Source of the DNA: CAZCBJ01 sp964496705
GTDB taxonomy: Bacteria > Chloroflexota > Anaerolineae > Anaerolineales > Anaerolineaceae
Length of the DNA: 17,404 nucleotides
Assembly (NCBI GenBank): GCA_964496705.1
Contig: CAZCBJ010000068.1
Span: 1 to 17,404, forward strand
Direction of reading: 5' to 3'
The notes under the pieces were generated by a model. That model was given only the letters and a program-made list of their open reading frames with translations, had not been told where the DNA came from and made no database searches. The translations under genes were made by a program, and so were the position numbers. Shown here in pieces: positions 1-6,950 of the stretch (positions are counted from its first letter, which is position 1; the number at the start of each line of letters is the position of its first letter).

Positions 1-215
1 GCCGTCACAGCAGGTTCTTCGCCAGGCTGGGCAGCGCCGGGCAGATGCGCGTGGCAGTGCTGCACGGCAATGCCCCGCACGAAGCCGCAGCGCTGGCAGA
101 GCGCATCCGCGAAGAATTTAGCCCGCTGGAGCTGCTGATCAACATCACCGGGCCGGTGCTGGGCATTAACACCGGTCCGGGCGCTTTGGCGCTGTGCGGA
201 TATGCGGAGGGGTAA
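1..215 (+). CDS. DegV family protein, C-terminal end (partial)
   Basis: Only the last 70 codons lie in the window, reading in frame from base 3 to a TAA at 213-215; the start is upstream. The visible part contains VAVLHGNAPHEAAALAERI followed by a glycine-rich end, GINTGPGALAL. These match the C-terminal domain of DegV proteins, where a beta strand ending in HGNA is followed about 40 residues later by G-x-H-x-GPGA. DegV proteins bind a fatty acid; in Firmicutes they act as the FakB subunit of fatty acid kinase. The usual histidine of the HTGPG segment is asparagine here (INTGPG). The stop lies 3 nt before the next gene, whose ribosome site is inside this frame, so the two are probably co-transcribed. 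I see no fatty acid kinase (FakA) partner in the window. Confidence 0.75.
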   Translation, partial: RHSRFFARLGSAGQMRVAVLHGNAPHEAAALAERIREEFSPLELLINITGPVLGINTGPGALALCGYAEG

Positions 216-218
216 AAC

Positions 219-596
219 ATGATCAACACCATTCTTTGGGTCCTACAGGCCATCCTGGCGGTGAAGGCGCTGACGACTGGTTTCACGCATGCCTTCCAGC
301 ACAACAAAGACACACTGCGCGGCGCCATCCAGAAGATGGGTGCGCCGGCTCGCCCGCTGCTGGCCGCCAGCGCGGCGCTGCTATTTTTGGGCGCGCTGGG
401 GCTGATCCTGCCGGGCGCGCTGGGCTTTTTGCCCTGGCTGGCGCCGGGCAGCGCGGCTCTGCTGGCGGTGTTGATGCTGCTGTCCATCCCGCTGCACTTG
501 AAGAGCCGCGAGGATGCCAAGGTCTTCGCGGATGTGATTCTGTTTGTGCTGTGCGTGCTGGTCGCGGTCGGGCGCTGGACGGTCGCGCCGTTCTAG
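219..596 (+). CDS. DoxX-like small membrane protein
   Basis: 125-residue integral membrane protein with four predicted hydrophobic helices, roughly residues 2-24, 44-68, 72-92 and 102-121. The pattern (short N-terminal helix, a basic loop, a G-A-L-G-L-I-L-P-type helix, then a pair of helices) matches the DoxX-like family (DoxX_2). The biochemical function of that family is poorly defined. The ATG at 219 is preceded by GGAGGGG at 206-212, about 6 nt away and inside the end of the DegV gene, so translation is probably coupled to it. The gene ends in TAG at 594-596. That stop sits in CTAG (593-596), which on the other strand is the stop of the convergent gene, leaving no room for a terminator between them. 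Confidence 0.7.
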   Translation: MINTILWVLQAILAVKALTTGFTHAFQHNKDTLRGAIQKMGAPARPLLAASAALLFLGALGLILPGALGFLPWLAPGSAALLAVLMLLSIPLHLKSREDAKVFADVILFVLCVLVAVGRWTVAPF

Positions 597-1711
597 ACCA
601 CCGGGGTCAGCCTGGCGTGCATCTGCTCATACTCTTGGATGAGCGCGATGCTGTCCTCGTTGAGCTGGCTGATATCCGGGTTGGAATACCAGCACAGCGT
701 GTGCCACTCGCCGTTGTAATACATCTGTGACGGCCCGAGCGTCTTCTGGTTGCGGCACCAGCCGCAGGTGTCGCCGTTGCAGGGGTTGGCGCGGCGCATG
801 AAATCATCCTGCAGCGCCTGGGATTGCCGCGGCAGCAGGTCAACGATGCGCTGTGTGCTGACGCATTTGATTTGCAGGCGCAGCGGGTGCGCGTAGCGGT
901 CGTCAATGTCCACCTGGAAGAGTGGGGTGGCTTTCACTTTTTTATCGCCCTGGTATTTCACCGACCAGGCTGACACCGAGCGCACCTCGCACACGGCTCT
1001 GTAGTTGCGCTGGCTGAAATACTGGTGCAGCCGCATCAGCCGGGAACAAACCTCCTCGCCAAAGACGCGGTACAGCTCCGGCGCGTCCGGTTCCGCCTGC
1101 TGCAGCGCACGGAAGTCGCAGCGCGAGAACTGAAATTTGCCCATCCACTCATTTTGATATGCCGCGCAGCCATTTGCCAAAGCGTGCAGCGCCGGCAGCA
1201 TGTGCGGGAATTGCGCGCTGCGCAGTTCGGCAGCCCCGCCATCGGTCTGCACAGTGAGTCCGGCTCTCGCCAGCCCTTGCACAAATTGCCTGCCGATCTT
1301 GCACTGCTTGAGCAGCTCAGCCAATCCTTCGACCCGCAGCGCCTGGTCTGCCGGGCTGCCGCGCACACCGGCCAGCAGGAGGAAGTCCAGCCCGGCGGCG
1401 ATCATCGCCTTGGGTTTGTCGAGGGCGCGCTTGACCTGCTGTTTCTTGTCCTTGGCATTCGGCTCGTCTTCAGCGATGGCGAGGTCGGCTCCCGCCGGCA
1501 GCCCGAACAGGGCGGGCTGCTCAAAAAGTGACAGGTAAAAAGATTGGAAAAAGGCGTGCAGCTCGCGCTGCGCGGCGGCCCACGCCTCAGCCGGGAAGGG
1601 GTAGCCCGCGGCAGGAGAGGTGATGACCAGGTCGGCGAGTGAGTGAATGTAGGTGGCTGCTGCGCGCTGCGCAATATTCGCATAGCTGGTTGAGAGTGTG
1701 TTCTTTTTCAT
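593..1711 (-). CDS. Uncharacterised cysteine-cluster protein
   Basis: 372-residue soluble protein that I do not recognise as a named family. There is no signal peptide or membrane segment. The N-terminal half is alpha-helical and alanine/leucine-rich, with a lysine-rich stretch around residues 88-100. The C-terminal part carries four cysteines, C311, C316, C319 and C340 (C-x4-C-x2-C-x20-C), with aromatic and histidine residues between (NGEWHTLCW). This resembles a metal-binding knuckle or small zinc-ribbon, so a structural zinc or Fe-S site is possible but unproven. ATG at 1711 has no clear Shine-Dalgarno site. Its likely promoter is an extended -10 element (TGATATAAT) at 1786-1794 on the minus strand. 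It is divergent from the VOC gene at 1840 and convergent with the DoxX gene. No function is assigned. Confidence 0.65.
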   Translation of the reverse strand: MKKNTLSTSYANIAQRAAATYIHSLADLVITSPAAGYPFPAEAWAAAQRELHAFFQSFYLSLFEQPALFGLPAGADLAIAEDEPNAKDKKQQVKRALDKPKAMIAAGLDFLLLAGVRGSPADQALRVEGLAELLKQCKIGRQFVQGLARAGLTVQTDGGAAELRSAQFPHMLPALHALANGCAAYQNEWMGKFQFSRCDFRALQQAEPDAPELYRVFGEEVCSRLMRLHQYFSQRNYRAVCEVRSVSAWSVKYQGDKKVKATPLFQVDIDDRYAHPLRLQIKCVSTQRIVDLLPRQSQALQDDFMRRANPCNGDTCGWCRNQKTLGPSQMYYNGEWHTLCWYSNPDISQLNEDSIALIQEYEQMHARLTPVV

Positions 1712-1772
1712 ACGGGTGTGTCCGGGAAAGGTGCGTGATTGCCGCCGGTGGCGATTGCAAAATGCTCTACCC

Positions 1773-1803
1773 GGCTCGCAAGCTAATTATATCACCGCGA
1801 GCC
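1773..1803. repeat. Inverted repeat bracketing a divergent promoter
   Basis: Perfect 7-bp inverted repeat: GGCTCGC at 1773-1779 and GCGAGCC at 1797-1803, 17 nt apart. The spacer contains the minus-strand -10 element at 1786-1791. A dyad centred on a promoter is a typical operator layout, but a chance match or a weak hairpin with a 17-nt loop cannot be excluded. Confidence 0.4.
1786..1794 (-). promoter_or_regulatory. Extended -10 promoter for the cysteine-cluster gene
   Basis: On the minus strand the bases read TGATATAAT, which is a perfect TATAAT with the TG-N extension. No good -35 hexamer is seen 17 nt upstream, as is common for extended -10 promoters. The predicted start of transcription is about 65-70 nt before the ATG at 1711. 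Confidence 0.5.
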
Positions 1804-1813
1804 TCAATGGACG

Positions 1814-1828
1814 TATAATCACGATTAT
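1814..1828 (+). promoter_or_regulatory. -10 element with overlapping dyad before the VOC gene
   Basis: TATAAT at 1814-1819 overlaps a perfect inverted repeat, ATAATC-AC-GATTAT, at 1815-1828. The VOC start codon at 1840 is only about 20 nt downstream, so the leader would be very short. The -35 match is poor (TTATAT, 1788-1793, spacer 20). A repressor bound to the dyad would block this promoter; that is inference. Confidence 0.45.
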
Positions 1829-1839
1829 CAGAGGCAGGC

Positions 1840-2232
1840 ATGGTGCGCGAAATTGCATCCCTGACGGTGCTGGTTGCGGATTATGACGCGGCGATCGATT
1901 TTTACACCCGGGCGCTGGGTTTTGACCTGGTGGAGGACAGCGACCTGGGCGAGGGCAAGCGCTGGGTGCGGGTGGCTCCGCCCGGATCCGCCGGGGTTAC
2001 CCTGCTGCTGGCCAAAGCCGCCAACCGCAAGCAGCGCAGCCGCATCGGCGACCAGACCGGCGGGCGGGTGTTCCTCTTCTTGAACACGGATGATTTCTGG
2101 GGCGATTACGAGCGCATGCAAAAACAAGGGGTCCAGTTCCTGGAAGAACCGCGCCATGAAACCTACGGCTGGGTGGTGGTTTTCCAGGACCTGTACGGCA
2201 ACAGGTGGGATCTGATCCAGCCATTCTCGTGA
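1840..2232 (+). CDS. VOC superfamily (glyoxalase/bleomycin-resistance fold) protein
   Basis: 130-residue protein with one vicinal-oxygen-chelate domain made of two beta-alpha-beta-beta-beta modules. The first module is marked by TVLVADYDAAIDFYTRALGF near the N-terminus, and the second ends in VVFQDLYGNRWDLIQP. The subgroup with TDDFW-x-DYERM followed by FQDLYGNRWDL is common among small uncharacterised VOC proteins. The usual metal ligands look degenerate: the first-strand position that is normally His is Ser in ASLTVLVAD, and the final Glu position is not obvious in DLIQP. Catalytic metal chemistry is therefore uncertain. ATG 1840 follows GAGG at 1831-1834. Substrate unknown. Confidence 0.8.
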   Translation: MVREIASLTVLVADYDAAIDFYTRALGFDLVEDSDLGEGKRWVRVAPPGSAGVTLLLAKAANRKQRSRIGDQTGGRVFLFLNTDDFWGDYERMQKQGVQFLEEPRHETYGWVVVFQDLYGNRWDLIQPFS

Positions 2233-2250
2233 ACCCTTACGCTTTCATCG

Positions 2251-2256
2251 TATAAT
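2251..2256 (+). promoter_or_regulatory. -10 element upstream of the membrane sensor gene
   Basis: Perfect TATAAT at 2251-2256, just after the VOC stop at 2232. The best -35 candidate is weak (GTGAAC at 2229-2234, 16-nt spacer). It predicts a start near 2263 and a leader of about 60 nt to the TTG at 2322. Confidence 0.4.
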
Positions 2257-2321
2257 TTAAATGGATTATTCCGTTATCCAACGCTGATGTGAAGTCATTT
2301 CCCATTTTGGAGATATTCACG

Positions 2322-3917
2322 TTGAATAACCAACCCATTTCTGTGCAGAGAACTTACAAGAAAATCATGTGGGGATTGGCGGGCGTTGCGCTGATCTATC
2401 TTGCCTTCAATCTCTTTATGATTGGGGGAGATCGTTTTATTTATCAACTGAATCAATTTATCCCCATACCTTTTGCGCTTGTTAATGTCATCATGGCTGG
2501 TTGGCTTTTTCGTGATGTGGGTAGAAAAGGCAGCAGCGCCTGGTTATGGGGTGGGATAACTTTGGGATGGACGTTTTGGTTCCTGGCAGAATTGATCTGG
2601 TTTTCACCGGTCTTCACCGGTCAAGAAATATCCTATCCTTCCCTGGCAGATATATTTTGGGTTTTAGGATATGTTCCGATGGGGATTGGGCTGGGCATTC
2701 GCCTGAGTAGCCTGCCTGCGCGGCTTGGAACAACGGGCAGGAGCATCCTCTGGCTTTTAACCATTGTGTTAATTTTGGTGTTGTTATACTTGTTTGTCTG
2801 GCCCTTATTGCTAAAATTTGACCCAGCGGATGTGCTGGTTAGTGTGTTGAATGTTTTCTATCCGCTGGCTGATCTGATCCTTCTGTTGATTGCTGTGCGT
2901 CTCCTATTAGTCTTTCAGAAAGGCTCTTACGGTCGCAGCTGGTTAGTGCTTAGCATCGGTTTTGTGCTCTTGGTGATGGGGGATTTGTTGTTTTCTTTTG
3001 CTTCAAATGCCAATATATATTACCCTGACGGCATAGCCACGCTCTTCAGCCGTTTGGCTGTGGATGCGCCGTATAGCCTCGCCTACCTGGTATGGATCTT
3101 CGCGCTCAGCACACTGCACCTCTTTCTCAAGGCCCACCGCCCGTTTCTGATTGAAGTTCAGTTGCAGGCGGCGCCCAACGCTCACCTGGTACTGTTCTTG
3201 GGTTGGGATAATGTGGTCAATGAGGTTAGCACAAATTTCCAACAAGTGTGCGGTAGCTTTGATCCGCGCGGGAAATCACTCGATAAAGCCGTGAACATGA
3301 CACCCGAATCTGCGGCGGAAATATCTGTGATTTTACGCCGCGACCAGCAGTTGAGCGACTTCCCCGTGAGTATCACCAACCAGGCGGGAGAGAGCCAACC
3401 TGCCTGGATCAACGGTTTGGCGTTGATGGATCCAGGCCATAACTACAAGGGCGCGGTAATCTGCCTGAGAACGGTTGTCCGCGACGCCAGCGCCGATGAC
3501 CAGTTGAGCGGATATATCAAGTCGATAATGAGGCATGTTCACGAAAAGACTGGAAACGGCGAGGATGCACAGGTGCGCCAGTTGATCTTGGATTATTATC
3601 AGGCCCATTTCAAAACGTTGTACAACATCACCTTCGAAGTTGGCGGTGCGGTTGCCGGACAACTCTATTGGGACCATTTGGCTTCGGTCGCAGTCGAGAA
3701 CGGCTGGTCGTTTCATTACGATGGTCAGACCATTGAGACCGATTCCTCGCTGCCTGTTCTGCGCAAGATGTTACCCGGCTTGAGGCAAAGCGCCAGTGAA
3801 TTCGCCAGTCAATATACGACAGAATCTGATGTGATTGGCAGGATTAAGGCCCTGGATGATCGAATTGACCCCATCGTCCTGGCTAATGTTGCCCATCACC
3901 TCAAAACCGGTTTGTAG
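2322..3917 (+). CDS. Eight-TM sensor-like membrane protein with a PAS-like domain, no recognised output
   Basis: 531 residues if started at TTG 2322, which has GGAG at 2309-2312, 9 nt upstream. An in-frame GTG at 2289 would add 11 residues but lacks a ribosome site. About eight hydrophobic helices fill residues 15-270. Two contain a repeated P-x-A-D motif (YPSLADIFWVLGY near 105 and FYPLADLILLL near 180), which suggests an internally duplicated membrane sensor module. This pattern is seen N-terminal to histidine kinases and diguanylate cyclases. The cytosolic part has a PAS-like stretch (roughly 285-385) and a helical C-terminal region containing LILDYYQAHFKTLYN and a charged end. I see no H-box, HATPase, GGDEF or EAL motif. 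Base composition is visibly AT-richer than its neighbours, which suggests recent acquisition or different selection. The function is inferred only from architecture. Confidence 0.65.
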   Translation: MNNQPISVQRTYKKIMWGLAGVALIYLAFNLFMIGGDRFIYQLNQFIPIPFALVNVIMAGWLFRDVGRKGSSAWLWGGITLGWTFWFLAELIWFSPVFTGQEISYPSLADIFWVLGYVPMGIGLGIRLSSLPARLGTTGRSILWLLTIVLILVLLYLFVWPLLLKFDPADVLVSVLNVFYPLADLILLLIAVRLLLVFQKGSYGRSWLVLSIGFVLLVMGDLLFSFASNANIYYPDGIATLFSRLAVDAPYSLAYLVWIFALSTLHLFLKAHRPFLIEVQLQAAPNAHLVLFLGWDNVVNEVSTNFQQVCGSFDPRGKSLDKAVNMTPESAAEISVILRRDQQLSDFPVSITNQAGESQPAWINGLALMDPGHNYKGAVICLRTVVRDASADDQLSGYIKSIMRHVHEKTGNGEDAQVRQLILDYYQAHFKTLYNITFEVGGAVAGQLYWDHLASVAVENGWSFHYDGQTIETDSSLPVLRKMLPGLRQSASEFASQYTTESDVIGRIKALDDRIDPIVLANVAHHLKTGL

Positions 3918-3967
3918 ATCCATCACCCTTTTCAAATAGTTTCGAGATCACCTTGGAGGGTTTACAG

Positions 3968-4408
3968 ATGGCCGACCTAAAGGAAACCATCAATGTGCGC
4001 CAGGCGGTGCCATTCTTCGCTGTGACGGATATGCAGGCATCGCTGCGTTTCTATGTGGATGGACTGGGGTGTAAAATGACCCTGCATTGGATGGACGAAG
4101 GCGTGCTGCGCTGGTGCTGGCTGGAGCTGGGTACTGCAGCCATCATGCTCCAGGAGTACCGCAAAGAAGGCCACGGCGCCTGGATACCGGAGGGCAAATT
4201 GGGACTGGGCGTCACCATTTCCTTTCAATGCCGCGACGCGCTGGAGATTTACCACGCAGCCCGCACAAAGGGCTTGAATCCTTCGCGTCCGTTTGTGGGC
4301 AACGGGATGTGGGTCACCGCGTTGACCGACCCGGATGGCTACCGCCTGGAGTTCGAGAGTGTGACCGACACGCCGGAGGAGACGGAGTATGAAGAACCAG
4401 GAGGATGA
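3968..4408 (+). CDS. VOC superfamily (glyoxalase/bleomycin-resistance fold) protein
   Basis: 146-residue VOC-fold protein. The first module is recognisable from VPFFAVTDMQASLRFYVDGL. The second ends with VTALTDPDGYRLEFES, where the Glu of LEFES is in the usual C-terminal metal-ligand position. The tail is acidic (TPEETEYEEPGG). I chose ATG 3968 because GGAGGG at 3955-3960 lies 7 nt upstream; the in-frame TTG at 3953 would place that ribosome site inside the gene. It follows the membrane sensor gene by 50 nt with no visible terminator, so it may share its transcript. Its base composition is that of the GC-rich surroundings and unlike the sensor gene. Substrate unknown. Confidence 0.8.
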   Translation: MADLKETINVRQAVPFFAVTDMQASLRFYVDGLGCKMTLHWMDEGVLRWCWLELGTAAIMLQEYRKEGHGAWIPEGKLGLGVTISFQCRDALEIYHAARTKGLNPSRPFVGNGMWVTALTDPDGYRLEFESVTDTPEETEYEEPGG

Positions 4409-4436
4409 CGGCTTTCCCGCCACAGGTGAATCCGGT

Positions 4437-4465
4437 TTGTTTTCCACCGCGATAAGTTGTAAAAT
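4437..4465 (+). promoter_or_regulatory. Candidate sigma-70-type promoter of the aminotransferase-cfa-reductase operon
   Basis: TTGTTT at 4437-4442 and TAAAAT at 4460-4465 are separated by 17 nt. The predicted start near 4472 gives a leader of about 25 nt before ATG 4497. It lies in the 88-nt gap after the preceding VOC gene. Confidence 0.45.
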
Positions 4466-4496
4466 CTAATCAATCCCCCTGCCTGAGAGACCAGCC

Positions 4497-5819
4497 ATGC
4501 AATCCACCCAACCCGATGCTTCCACTTACTGGCAGACCGCCCAACAGTCCCTGGCCGGCGGCGTATCCTCCAGTTTCCGCATCAATCCGTACACCGGCCA
4601 GCCGATGTATCTGAGCCGCGCCGACGGGCCGCATATCTACGATCTGGATGGGCGGCGTTATGTGGATTTCTTCATGGGGCACGGCGCCTGCACCCTCGGC
4701 CACAACCGCCCTGAGATCCGCTCCGCATTGCAGGAAGTGTTGGAGTTTGGCTTCTTCGCTGAGTTCGACCACCCGCTCACGCTGAAGCTGGCCCAGAAAA
4801 TCCGCGAGCACATCCCCTGCGCCGAGCGGGTGCGCTATGTCAATTCCGGCAGCGAGGGCACCCTGCTGGCCATGCGCCTGGCGCGCGGATTCACCGGGCG
4901 AAGCAAGATCGTGCGCATTGACGGGCATTTCCACGGCGTGCATGATTACGCCCTGGCCAACAACCTGGCCGCAAAGATTGACCGCGCCAACCCGGGCGAC
5001 CGGCTGTCGCAGATCGGCCACCTTTCTGCCGGAATCCCGCAGGCCATCCGCGATACGCTTTACGTGATCCCCTGGAACCGCGCGGAGGTGTTTGCGCAAT
5101 TGGCGAAGGAGAAGGGCCACGAGATCGCCGCGATCATCATGAACCCGATTGACTTCAACAACGGCTGCATCGGCACCACACCCGAATACCTGCAGGAAAT
5201 CCGCCGCATCTGCGATCAACACGGCATTGTTTTTATCCTGGATGAGATTCTCTCCGGTTTTCGCACCGGGCTGTCCTGCGCTCAGGGATACTACGGTGTG
5301 ACGCCTGACCTGTGCCTGCTGGGCAAGGCGCTGACCAACGGCGTGCCGCTGGCCGCCATCGCCGGTAAAGAGCAAGTTCTGATGAAGGTCATGGACCCCG
5401 AAGACCCGGTGATTGCGGGCGGCACCTTCTCCGGCAATCTGCCGGGCTGCGCGGCCGGGCTGGCGGCGATGGGCATCATGGAAACGCCGGGATTGTTCGC
5501 TGCCTGGCTGGCGCGCGTGGATGAATTCATGCGGACGCTTCAGGCCAACTTTGACGCGGTCGGTTTTCCGGCGCGCGTGCAGCACATCGGCTGCAATTTC
5601 TTTATTTACGTCGGCACGCGCGAACCGGTGACCAATTATCACGATTTTGACCGCCTCAATCCCCGCCTGGCAGGGGCTTTCTTCCGCAACTGCATTCAGA
5701 AGGGTTTGTACTTTCATACCGATTTCACCGTTTCGGTGTTGCATTGTGAAGAAGTGCTGGCCGAAGCTGCGGTGGTGATGCGCTGCGCAGCGGAGGAGGT
5801 GCAAAGAAAGGAGGAGTGA
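4497..5819 (+). CDS. Class-III PLP aminotransferase, glutamate-1-semialdehyde aminomutase-like
   Basis: 440-residue fold-type I PLP enzyme. Seen in order: the Gly-Gly-Val entry segment LAGGVSSSFR (19-28), the phosphate-binding VNSGSEGT (115-122), DEILSGFR with D249 expected to bind the PLP pyridine nitrogen, LLGKALTNG with K277 as the Schiff-base lysine, and GGTFSGNLP. This is the architecture of glutamate-1-semialdehyde 2,1-aminomutase (HemL) and related class-III aminotransferases. HemL itself normally has SGTEA rather than SGSEG. The neighbours are lipid-modifying enzymes and not tetrapyrrole genes, so I do not call it hemL. It may transfer an amino group to, or isomerise, an intermediate of the pathway encoded by the two genes downstream. 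Its stop is 3 nt before the cfa-like start, with a ribosome site in its last codons, so the two are translationally coupled. Confidence 0.85.
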   Translation: MQSTQPDASTYWQTAQQSLAGGVSSSFRINPYTGQPMYLSRADGPHIYDLDGRRYVDFFMGHGACTLGHNRPEIRSALQEVLEFGFFAEFDHPLTLKLAQKIREHIPCAERVRYVNSGSEGTLLAMRLARGFTGRSKIVRIDGHFHGVHDYALANNLAAKIDRANPGDRLSQIGHLSAGIPQAIRDTLYVIPWNRAEVFAQLAKEKGHEIAAIIMNPIDFNNGCIGTTPEYLQEIRRICDQHGIVFILDEILSGFRTGLSCAQGYYGVTPDLCLLGKALTNGVPLAAIAGKEQVLMKVMDPEDPVIAGGTFSGNLPGCAAGLAAMGIMETPGLFAAWLARVDEFMRTLQANFDAVGFPARVQHIGCNFFIYVGTREPVTNYHDFDRLNPRLAGAFFRNCIQKGLYFHTDFTVSVLHCEEVLAEAAVVMRCAAEEVQRKEE

Positions 5820-5822
5820 TTG

Positions 5823-6944
5823 ATGGCAGGCAATACAGATCAGACCATTATGCGTGAGTTGTTGGACCTGGCTCAAGTTAAATTGAACGGGTCAAATCCC
5901 TGGGACATCCAGGTACAGGACGAGCGTTTTTATGGGCGCGTGCTGCGCGACGGCTCGCTGGGTCTGGGGGAGAGCTATATGGACGCCTGGTGGGATTGTC
6001 CCGCGATTGACCAGTTCATTGACCGTGTTTTGCGTGCTGACCTGGACGTGCGCGTCAGCCGCAATTGGAAATTTGCGCTGCAGGTGCTGGGCGCCCGTCT
6101 GTTCAATAAACAGTCTTCGTCGCGCGCCTTTGAGGTGGGCGAGGCGCATTACGACCTGGGCAACGACCTGTACCGCGCCATGCTCGACCGGCGGCTCAAC
6201 TACACCTGCGGCTACTGGAATAATGCCAGCAACCTGGACGAGGCCCAGGAGGCTAAACTGGAGCTGGTCTGCCGCAAGATTGGCTTAAAGCCGGGGATGA
6301 CCGTGCTGGAGCTGGGCTGCGGCTGGGGCAGCTTTGCCAAATATGCCGCCGAGAAATACGGCGCGCAGGTGCTGGGCGTGACTGTCTCCAAAGAGCAGGT
6401 GGCGCTGGGCATGCAATTGTGCGCCGGGCTGCCGGTGGAGCTGCGCCTGCAGGATTACCGCGAGGTGCAGGGGACGTATGACGCGGTGATTTCCATCGGG
6501 GTGATGGAGCATGTCGGCTACAAGAATTACCGCAGCTATATGCAGGTGGTGGACCGCTGCTTGAAACCGGATGGCATCGCCTTCGTCCACACCATTGGCA
6601 GCAACCGAAGCATTACCACCGGCGAGCCGTGGTCCAACAAGTACATCTTCCCCAACGGTATGCTCCCCTCCATCGCCCAACTGGGCGCGGCGCTGGAGGA
6701 GAAATTCGTGATGGAAGACTGGCACAACATCGGCCCCCATTACGACCCCACGCTGATGGCCTGGCATGCCAATTTTGAAAAAGCCTGGCCGGAGCTGAAG
6801 TCCAAATACGGCGAGCGCTTCTACCGCATGTGGCGCTATTACCTGCTGAGCAGCGCGGGCGGTTTTCGTGCGCGCCACCAGCAATTGTGGCAGATTGTGT
6901 TCACCCGCCGCGGCACACTGCAGCCGGACTGCCGCTTCAGCTAG
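5823..6944 (+). CDS. cfa: Cyclopropane-fatty-acyl-phospholipid synthase-like SAM methyltransferase
   Basis: 373 residues, close to the usual CFA synthase length. Enzymes of this family transfer a methylene from S-adenosylmethionine to the double bond of an unsaturated acyl chain in membrane phospholipid; relatives make methyl-branched, methylene or furan precursors. Seen: an N-terminal lipid-binding region with ESYMDAWWDC, then GEAHYDLGNDLY, YTCGYW with C129 matching the active-site cysteine, the SAM loop VLELGCGWGSF (161-171), VMEHVG, HTIGSNRS, and the conserved end WPELKSKYGERFYRMWRYY with AGGFRAR and QLWQIVFTR. ATG 5823 follows AAGGAGG at 5808-5814. It lies between the aminotransferase (3 nt) and the flavoprotein (6 nt), so all three are probably one operon. 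The family is certain; whether the product is cyclopropane or another modified chain is not. Confidence 0.93.
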   Translation: MAGNTDQTIMRELLDLAQVKLNGSNPWDIQVQDERFYGRVLRDGSLGLGESYMDAWWDCPAIDQFIDRVLRADLDVRVSRNWKFALQVLGARLFNKQSSSRAFEVGEAHYDLGNDLYRAMLDRRLNYTCGYWNNASNLDEAQEAKLELVCRKIGLKPGMTVLELGCGWGSFAKYAAEKYGAQVLGVTVSKEQVALGMQLCAGLPVELRLQDYREVQGTYDAVISIGVMEHVGYKNYRSYMQVVDRCLKPDGIAFVHTIGSNRSITTGEPWSNKYIFPNGMLPSIAQLGAALEEKFVMEDWHNIGPHYDPTLMAWHANFEKAWPELKSKYGERFYRMWRYYLLSSAGGFRARHQQLWQIVFTRRGTLQPDCRFS

Positions 6945-6950
6945 AGCATC

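Noticed and set aside
4389..4469. Small plus-strand reading frame of 26 codons between the second VOC gene and the aminotransferase
   Set aside because: Only about 26 codons, no usable ribosome site, and it overlaps the proposed promoter at 4437-4465.
4497..5819. Assignment of the aminotransferase as hemL
   Set aside because: The SGSEG segment and the context with cfa and a reductase differ from tetrapyrrole operons; the class is safe but the gene name is not.
4470..5876. Long minus-strand open frame opposite the aminotransferase gene
   Set aside because: Shadow of a clearly coding, motif-rich plus-strand gene; its protein is low-complexity and histidine/arginine-rich with no recognisable domain.
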